Assembly: GCA_037013495.1 (NCBI GenBank)
Contig: CM072801.1
Span: forward strand, 83,871,816-83,935,815
DNA length: 64,000 bases
Direction: 5' to 3'
From: Hippophae tibetana
Lineage: Eukaryota > Streptophyta > Magnoliopsida > Rosales > Elaeagnaceae
A program made the position numbers and the translations under genes. Of this stretch, positions 40,601-49,600 are shown piece after piece (the stretch's first letter is position 1; every line of letters begins with the position of its first letter). The notes beneath the pieces were generated by a model. That model was given only the letters and a program-made list of their open reading frames with translations, searched no databases and was not told the origin of the DNA.

Positions 40601-43600
40601 ATATGACGACTTGTGTAGAGTCTATTTGCTTCTTTTCCAAGACAATGATACCCTATATACTGAGGACCATATACCAAAAATATATAAGTAGTTGACCATG
40701 GTTTAAGTTTGTGCTTATTGTAAGCATAACGACAAGGAAAAAAATTTGATCTAAAGGATCTAAGATAAGAAAAATCAAGTGAACTTTTATAAAGCAAGGT
40801 GTAAGGTATACCATCCTTAACATCCTTGAAGGTAATCCATTTAAGACATAAATGGTTGTTGCAAAGGCATAAATGCACATTTTCAAAGGCACACTAGATT
40901 GAATAAGCAAGGATAGACCACGTTTTACAACTCTCCTATTTATTGACTCCATAACACTATTTTGTTCAGAAATGTGGGGCAACTAACATGATGTTATAAA
41001 CCAATGGAACCTAGCTTAGTAAGGTAATGAAAATTCCTTACCATTATCAGATTGGACAGCTTGTATTTTAGTTTGAAATTTATTTCAACTATGCTGAAGA
41101 AGCTAAGAAACACATGTTGTGTCTCATCTTTGGATTTGAGAAAATAAATCCACAAATAGCAGCTTGAATCATCAACTATCAATAAGAAGTAACTTGCACC
41201 AATGTTAGATACAACTAGTGAAGTCCACAAGTCTACATATAGTAAAGCAAAATGAGTAGTACAAGCAATGTGTTTGTGTTTGAAAGCTAATTTGTGTGAT
41301 TTATCCACACACATCAAGTAGAATAAACAATATCACTAGAAAGCTTATCACATTTCAGCAAAGGTTTTTGTACAAGTATATTAAACACCTCCATAGATGG
41401 GTGTGCTAACTTATGATGCCACACATGTGCTTTTATTACAGTAAAATTAAAAGCATAATCACATAACGAAGAAGTAGTAGTATGAACACTAAAAGTGACA
41501 TAAATAAGCTTGATTTGACCTTATGATGAGTAAATCCCTCTCTTAGATTTCTCTCTGGCCATAGTGTTGGTTTGTAAACTTGTTTACAAGCCCAAAGAAA
41601 TTAAAAAAAAACTTTGAAATATTCTAGCCCATTTGAAGTCCAGCTCGTGGAATCTTCTATGATGATGATCTGGATTGATAAGGATACAGCTTATGGTTGG
41701 TGGGAAGAAGAAAAATCAATCGGTTAGGTAAGAAGATAAATGTATGGTTTAGATTTTTTTGGTAGGTTTATATTGTGTGGCTTAGATTTATTAGTTGTTT
41801 CTATAAATACCTCTTAGTAGCAATGTAATAATCAAGTTAAAGAAATCAGAAACAAAAATTCAATAATTTCTGAGTGTTTCTGGAAAATTGTTCTTGAGTT
41901 TTGAGAGTTTTGATCCATAATTTTCCAACAAAGTAGTATCAGAGCTATAGTTGAAAATATAAATATACACTATTGTATATCAAATCGAAGCTCTTGACGA
42001 GACAAATCCGACGCCGCAAGAATCATCCCGATCGGAGTTCGGACGCGCCGCCACGATCCTCCGGAAGTTTCTACTAGAGTGAGTTAACTCACTAAGTCAG
42101 CCGAGTTGGAGCCGAGTTGGCCGAGCCGTGAGCCTGTTGACCGAGCTGCTGATCGACCGCCAAGCCATTTGACCGAGTCGTCGAGCCAAGTTGACCGAGC
42201 TGTGAAGCCTGTTGACCGAGCCGCCGAAACAGTTGACCAAAAAGTTGACTTTTGATCGTTGACTTTGACCGTTGACCAAAAAAACTTAGATTTTCCCGGA
42301 GTTCCTCCTAATTGACGTTCTAAATCCATCTGTGCGATCAGAATTTACAAATTCTCACTATATTGAGAATTATGTCAAGTGGAGGTATGTCATCGTTTCA
42401 AGTCCCCACACTCAACAACGATAACTATGATAATTGGAGTATTAAGATGAAGGCTCTTTTGGGTGCACATGATGTGTGGGAAGTCGTAGAGAAAGGCTTA
42501 AGTGAGCCAGATGATGAAACTACTCTAACGGAAGTGCAAAAATAATCTTTGAAGGATTTGAGAAAGAGAGACAAGAAAACCCTCTTTCTTATCTATCAAG
42601 CCTTAAATGATGATGAGTTTGAGAAAATTTCAGATGCAACATCTTCCAAAGCAGCGTGGAATAAGCTTCAAATTTCTTTCAAAAGAGCCGAGAAAGTGAA
42701 GATGGTTCATCTCCAAACACTAAGAGGTGAGTTTGAATCTCTACATATGAAAGCTTCCGAATCTATTTCTGATTATATCTCAAGAATCGCAGTTGTTTCT
42801 AATCAATTAAAAAGAAACGGTGAGATGTTGGGAGATGTTAGAATAATGGAAAAGATACTTCGTTCATTAGATTCCAAATTTGAACACATCGTCGTGACGA
42901 TTGAGGAAAAAAAAGATTTGGAAGAAATGACCATTGATGAACTCAATGGGTCATAACAAGCATATGAAGAAAAGCATAAGAAGAAGCAAGGAATCACTGA
43001 GCAACTCTTAAAGATGCAATTCAAAGATAAGCATGAAAGCCAAGGCAATGATAGAAACCAATGTGGCCGAGGTAGAGGTAAAGGTCGTGGACGAGGTGGA
43101 AGCCACAGTCGTGGACGAGGTTGGAATTACAACAACAATTCCAACAACTTTGAGAGAGCAGAAAGCTCAACACAAAGTCGAGGAGGAGGTAATATGAACT
43201 CAAGGTATGAAAAATCTCAAGTTCAATGCAATAATTGTCAGAAATTTGGACATTATGCTTCAGAATGTTGAACTCCTAATAATAGAGTAGATGAGAAAAT
43301 CAACTACATAGAGGAGAAGACAGATGAGAAAGAAACTCTTTTTCTAGCACGGAAGGAGGGTGATAGTAGTCAACCAAATGCCTGGTATCTTGACAGTGGT
43401 GCAAGCAACCATATGTGTGGAAGGAAAGACATGTTCGTGGAACTAGATGAGTTAGTAAGTGGAAATGTCTCATTTGGAGATGATTCAAACGTAGCAGTGA
43501 AAGGAAGAGGTAACATTCTTATTCGTTTGAAGGATGGGCAACATCAATTTATTTCTAATGTTTACTATGTCCCAAATATGAAAAGTAACATCTTAAGTTT

Positions 43601-46600
43601 AGGACAATTGTTAGAGAAAGGTTATGATATTCATATGAAGGATTATAATCTTTCTATAAAAGATGATAAGAATAACCTCATTGCTAACGTACCGATGTCA
43701 AAGAATAGAATGTTCTTGATCAACATACAAAATGACATTGCAAAGTGTCTGAAAGCCTGCTATAAAGATGCATCATGGCTATGACATCTTCGATTTGGAC
43801 ATCTCAATTTTGGAGGATTGGAGATGTTGTCTAAGAAGGAGATGGTGAAAGGACTACCTTGCATTAACCATCCTGATCAACTTTGTGAAGGGTGCCTACT
43901 CGGAAAACAATTCCGTAAAATCTTTCCAAAGGAGTCACACTCAAGAGCCAAGAAGCCACTGGAGCTAATCCATACTAATGTGTGCGGACCGATCAAGCCT
44001 AGCTCTCTCGGTAACAGTAACTATTTTCTTCTTTTTATTGATGATTTTTCAAGAAAAACTTGGGTATATTTCTTGAAACATAAATCAGAAGTTTTTGAAG
44101 TATTCAAAAGGTTCAAAGCTACAGTGGAGAGAGAAAGCGGTAGAAAAATCAAAGCCATGAGATCAGACCGAGGTGGAGAATTTACATCCAAGGAGTTTCA
44201 AGAGTTTTGTGAAGCAAATGGAATTCATAGATCTTTAACAGTGCCAAGATACCCCCAACAGAATGGTGTAGCTGAAAGAAAGAACCGAACAATCCTCAAT
44301 ATGGCACGAAGCATGCTCAAAAGCAAAAAACTACCCAAAGATTTTTGGGCAGAGGCAGTAGCATGTGCAGTTTACTTGTCAAACCGATCTCCAACAAGAA
44401 GTGTATGGGGAAAGATAGCGCAAGAGGCATGGAGTGGAAGAAAGCCTGGTATTTCCCACCTAATAGTCTTTGGAAGTATAGCCCATGTTCATGTACCGGA
44501 TGAGAGAAGAACGAAGCTTGATGATAAAAGCGAGAGTTTTATCTTCATCGGTTATGATGCTAATTCAAAGGGCTATAAATTGTACAACCCACACAATAAG
44601 AAAATTGTGATTAGTCGAGATGTGGTATTCGACGAAGAAGTAGAATGGGATTTTAACTCTCATTCAGATAACTTCAATTTCTTTCCTCAGTTTAAAGAAG
44701 ATGAGCAGACAATGAGGGAGCAATCTGTAGAAATTCAACAAGAGCCAACGACTCCACCTACTTCACCAATGCCATCCACTCATGAAGATCCGTCATCATC
44801 TTCAAGTGGAAGTGAAAGAGCCGTGACACGTACACGAATTCTCCAAGATCTTTATGAGGTAACAGAATGACAAGATAATCTTACCTTATTTTGTCTCTTT
44901 GCTGATTGTGAACCAGTGAGCTTTCAAGAAGCTGTACAAGAGAAGAAGTGGAGAGATGGGATGGACGAAGAAATCAATGCAATAGAGAAGAACGACACAT
45001 GGGAACCTGTTTCACTTCCCAAATGGCATAAGGCAATAGGTGTCAAATAGGTGTACAAGACAAATAGGAATGCTAAGGGAGAGATTGAAATGCACAAGGC
45101 AAGACTAGTAGCAAACGGATATAGTCAAAAGGCTGGAATTGACTATGATGAGGTATTTTCTCCTGTTGCTCGATTAGAAACTATACGACTAATCATTTCT
45201 TTGGCAACTCAAAATAAGTGGAAGATACATCAAATGGATGTAAAATCTGCTTTTCTAAACGGAGTCCTTGAAGAAGAAGTCTACATTAAGCAACCATCAG
45301 GCTATGAAGCAAAAGGTCACAAAGACAAGGTATTGAAGTTGAAGAAAGCTCTTTATGGGTTAAAGCAAGCACCAAGAGCATGGAATAACCGCATCGACAA
45401 ATACTTTTTGGAGAACAACTTCACCAAGTGTCCCTATGAATATTCACTCTACGTTAAAATTGAAGGTGGCAATATTCTAATCGTTTGCCTATACGTAGAT
45501 GATCTCATCTTCACTGGAAGTAATCCAAAGCTATTTGAAGATTTTAAGAAGGTGATGACCCGAGAGTTCGAAATGACAGATATCAGATTAATGGAATACT
45601 ACCTTGGAATTGAAGTGAGGCAAAAGGAAGAAGGCATATTCATCTCTCAAGAAAGCTATGCAAGGGAGATACTAAAGAAGTTCAAAATGAACGATTCCAA
45701 GCCAATCAACACACCAGTGGAATGTGGAATCAAACTATCCAAGCATGAAGATGGTGAAAGTGTGGATCCAACATTTTTCAAAAGTTTAGTTGGAAGTCTG
45801 CGTTATCTCACATGCACAAGGCCTGACATCTTGTATGTCGTTGGATTGATTAGCCGTTATATGGAGAAACCGACAATCACCTATTTCAAAGCTGCAAAAA
45901 AAAATCCTACGCTATCTGAAAGGTACAATTAATTTTAGCTTGTTCTATTCAGCTTCTAATGATTACAAGCTTGTTGGATATAGTGATAGCGATTTTGGTG
46001 GAGATATAGATGATCGAAAAAGCACTTTCGGATTTGTGTTTTTCATGGGAGATACTGCTTTTACATGGATGTCGAAAAAGCAACCGATTGTCACCTTGTC
46101 TAGCTGTGAAGCAGAATATGTAGCAGCTACCTCATGTGTTTGCCATGCAATTTGGCTGAGAAACTTGTTAAAGGAGCTAAGTATGACACAAGAAGATCCA
46201 ACCAAAATTTGTGTCGATAACAAGTCAACCATTGCCTTAGCCAAAAATCCTGTTTTCCATGATCGAAGCAAACACATAGATACTCGATATCATTACATCA
46301 GGGAGTGCATCACAAGAAAGGATGTACAACTCGAGTATGTAAAATCACAAGATCAAATTGCCGACATCTTCACTAAACCGCTCAAGCAAGAAGACTTTGT
46401 CAGATTGAGAAATTTGCTCGGCATCATAAAACAAGTTTAAGGGGGAGTGTTGGTTTGTAAACTTGTTTACAAGCCCAAAGAAATAAAAAAAACAAATTTT
46501 GAAATATTCTAGCCCATTTGAAGTCCAGCTCGTGGAAGCTTTTATGGTGATGATCTGGATTGATAAGGATACTGCTCATGGTTGGTGGGAAGAAGAAAAA

Positions 46601-49600
46601 TCAATGGGTTAGGTAAGAAGATAAGTGTATGGTTTAGATTGTTTTGGTAGGTTTATATTGTGTGGCTTAGATTTATTAGTTGTTTCTATAAATACCTCTT
46701 AGTAGCAATGTAATAATCAAGTTAAAGAAATCAGAAACAAAAATTTAATAATTTCTGAGTGTTTCTGGAAAATTGTTCTCGAGTGTTCTTGATTGTTCTT
46801 GAGTTTTGAGAGTTTTGATCCATAATTTTCCAACACATAGTTGCTTTACTCAAAGAATTCTTAATGAACACATATTATGAGTGAAAGTCAACAAACACAT
46901 TTTTATCTAAACAAAGTTTTTGAACTAACAAAAGATTGTGAGAGACATTAGGAGTGTGCAATAGCTGATTAAGAGTTAAAACAAACATATAATTATTAGG
47001 CTTAAGAGGTGAGGTGCCACAGGAAATGGGAAGATCCATGCCTACAGTAACAAAAACAAGTCAAAGAAATAAATTCCGTGTATCAACAATATTTTTAGCA
47101 TCATAGGTGAAATGGTGAATGACTATATAGTGTAGCAGCCAAGATACATTAACTGAATTAGCTTCAGTAGTAGGCTTGTTAGATCCATCAACTAGGTGTG
47201 CCGATGGTCCAGAATGAGAATGATCAATTTTTCCTTGAAGAATGTCACACAATTTGAAGCATTTGTTAGCAAGATGATCAGCTCTACCACAAATTTGGCA
47301 CTCTACTCAAACAACTTTACCTCTACCTCCACTTCCATTATTCTTCTTGTTTTTGTACTAAATGTTTCCATCATTATCCTTCTTAAGAAGATAATTTTTA
47401 CTATGATGCAGAAAGTCTCGTATGTTTAAAGGAAGAAGAATATCCATCACCCAAATAGAAAGATTTTGACACAGCAAATGCCTTAGGATCATTCTTGAAG
47501 GTAAGGCCAGCAAATTTGGCACGATTAACTTAAATAAGACAATTCACATCGTGTGAAATTTTTTACTTTAGTCTTTTTTTCATAAGTCAATAATTGACTA
47601 TGAAATTCATCAAAGGAAATTGAATCAAACCTTATAGTGAAATAAGACACAAAGGAGTTATAGTATGATTCAAGGCCACCTATGGCATACAAGATCAGAT
47701 CACAATCTGTATAGCCTCTCTAATGGCTACAAGTTGATCTGTAATAGTTTTGAGATTCATCACAAATTGATTAGCTAAGAGATCATTCTTTGATGAAGTT
47801 TGAAGTTGTAAATGAAGCTCCATAATACGAGCATGTAAGGAAACTAAGTGAACTTTTTCTGAGATGAGGATATATCACAGGTGACTGATAAATAAAATTA
47901 ACTCTTCACCACACTATTCAACGTATTCCATTATAAAAAATTAGGATTGATCTAATCATTAACAATCTAAGGAGAAGGATAAATGGGAGGATCAATGATT
48001 ACATCCAAACCATACACAATATTTGTAGAAAGTACTTGTTCTCGCCAAACTATATAGTTTGTGCGATCAAGCTTTGCAGAAAAAGTAAGATTCACTAGTG
48101 AAGTACTAATGCAAAGAGAGAAGGAAACATAGCCATTATAGATTCAATAGTTTCTTGCCAATGTGGCGCTGATACCATATGAACTAATAAGAGTAAAAGG
48201 AGAAAGCGAGAGATGTAAATGTGAAGATATTTCTCATTAATTTTAATCAAGTAGATAATGTATATTTATATACATTAGTAATTAACTAACTTCATAAAGC
48301 ATAACATAATATTGTTAAAGTAACAATCCTATACAACGAGTTACACTATAAGCTATTAAATCTAACAATTATACCATTAATTTAACCTCACGTATGAAGA
48401 AGTTAGTATAAAAAGAAGGTATATGTGAGCATATACAAATAAATAAATATAAAAAAATCTCATAAAATAGGTTTGAGTTATATCACTGTTTATAATTTAA
48501 TTTGAGTAAAAGTCTTATTTTACAAATATTTGAGTAACATCTAATTTTGTTGTTCACTTTTTCAATTTTCTTTGCCTCACAATTGATACATATCTATGGA
48601 AATTTTACATAGACATGTAACCAGGAGTCAAAATTTATTTTATAGAGAGGGAGAGTTAAAAAGTAAAATTTTTAAAACAAATAAAATAAATTCTTAATAA
48701 TTTTAAATTTATTGTTTGTTAATTAAATCTTTTTATTGCACTACAAGGTAATTGATGAATATTTAAGTAACATAAATTTGAGACTGTTAATAACAAATAT
48801 ATGCGCATCAATACATGGACATGCAAGTAGTTATTTATGAAAATGAAACAAACTTAAATTTTATATTAAGGATCTAAGTTTTGTGTACATATAATATCTA
48901 ATTGTCACTAATTATTAATTAACAAGTCGTTTCATAGGGCAGAAAAGAAAACAATAAAAAAGTCTTTTAAAATTATCTAAATATAATAACTAGTTAAAAT
49001 TGTGCTTTGTTATGAACTATTTCCTAGTATATAAAATTATATGTTATAAATGAGATATATAAATTTAACCATATATTATATATATATATATATTAGCAAT
49101 TTAATTGCAAGTCGAAGGGTCAAATGTATTATTTTATCAGTAAAATGTCAAAAATCCTATACTAGTGCCGTACCTCACCCAGTTCTGGCTTAACTCTACA
49201 CCCACTTGTAATATGTTACCAGTGTATGGAAATTCTACTAATTCTGCACATGGATTTCACTTCCAATTTCTATTTGAGTATGTGAAAATTTTATATATAC
49301 TCTATATAGTACTCTACATTAAAAAATTTAATTTAAGTTGCTTAATTAACCAGTATTTTCTATATGAAATATGATAATATTGGAACCAAATGGGGGTGAT
49401 TTCTAACAAACAAATAAAATAATGAGAACCTGACAAAACGGGTTGAACACTGTTGAGCAACATAGTGACAGCCAAGAGGTAAGAAATTTGATCAACTTCT
49501 TGGAGGACTTGAGTGACGGTAGTGAACAAGAAAGCAAACTTATCATGGAGTATGATTATGAGTATGCAGAAGAAGATGCCTATCAATGTTGATTGTACCA

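Larger units (their letters stand above)
41565..46835 (+). mobile_element. Copia-1, full-length plus-strand copia element
   Basis: It is 5,271 bp: LTR 41565-41930, tRNA-Met primer site, long leader, gag-protease-integrase-reverse transcriptase-RNase H in one frame order, purine tract, LTR 46448-46835. The target duplication catag is exact (41560-41564 and 46836-46840). It is inserted antisense into the minus-strand copia between protease and integrase, and is antisense to MATE. Its closest relative here is the inverted copy at 51642-56903. At least six stops or frameshifts show it is dead. Confidence 0.95.
37409..48367 (-). mobile_element. Minus-strand copia element with two nested insertions
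   Basis: Short LTRs (37409-37588 and 48180-48367) flank gag, protease, integrase, reverse transcriptase and RNase H fragments in copia order on the minus strand. The 5-bp target duplication attat is exact (37404-37408 and 48368-48372). A plus-strand copia (41565-46835) sits between its protease and integrase, and a gypsy solo LTR (38308-39495) near the end of reverse transcriptase. Without these inserts it is about 4.5 kb. It lies in the same orientation as the MATE gene, inside its intron. Confidence 0.9.

Noticed and set aside
42084-42329. Minus-strand frames of 60-81 residues in the Copia-1 leader
   Set aside because: Antisense shadows of the repeated gttgaccgag unit; not conserved in Copia-2.
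43021-43488. Cys/His-rich minus-strand frames
   Set aside because: Antisense to gag and protease of Copia-1; the same shadows appear opposite Copia-2.
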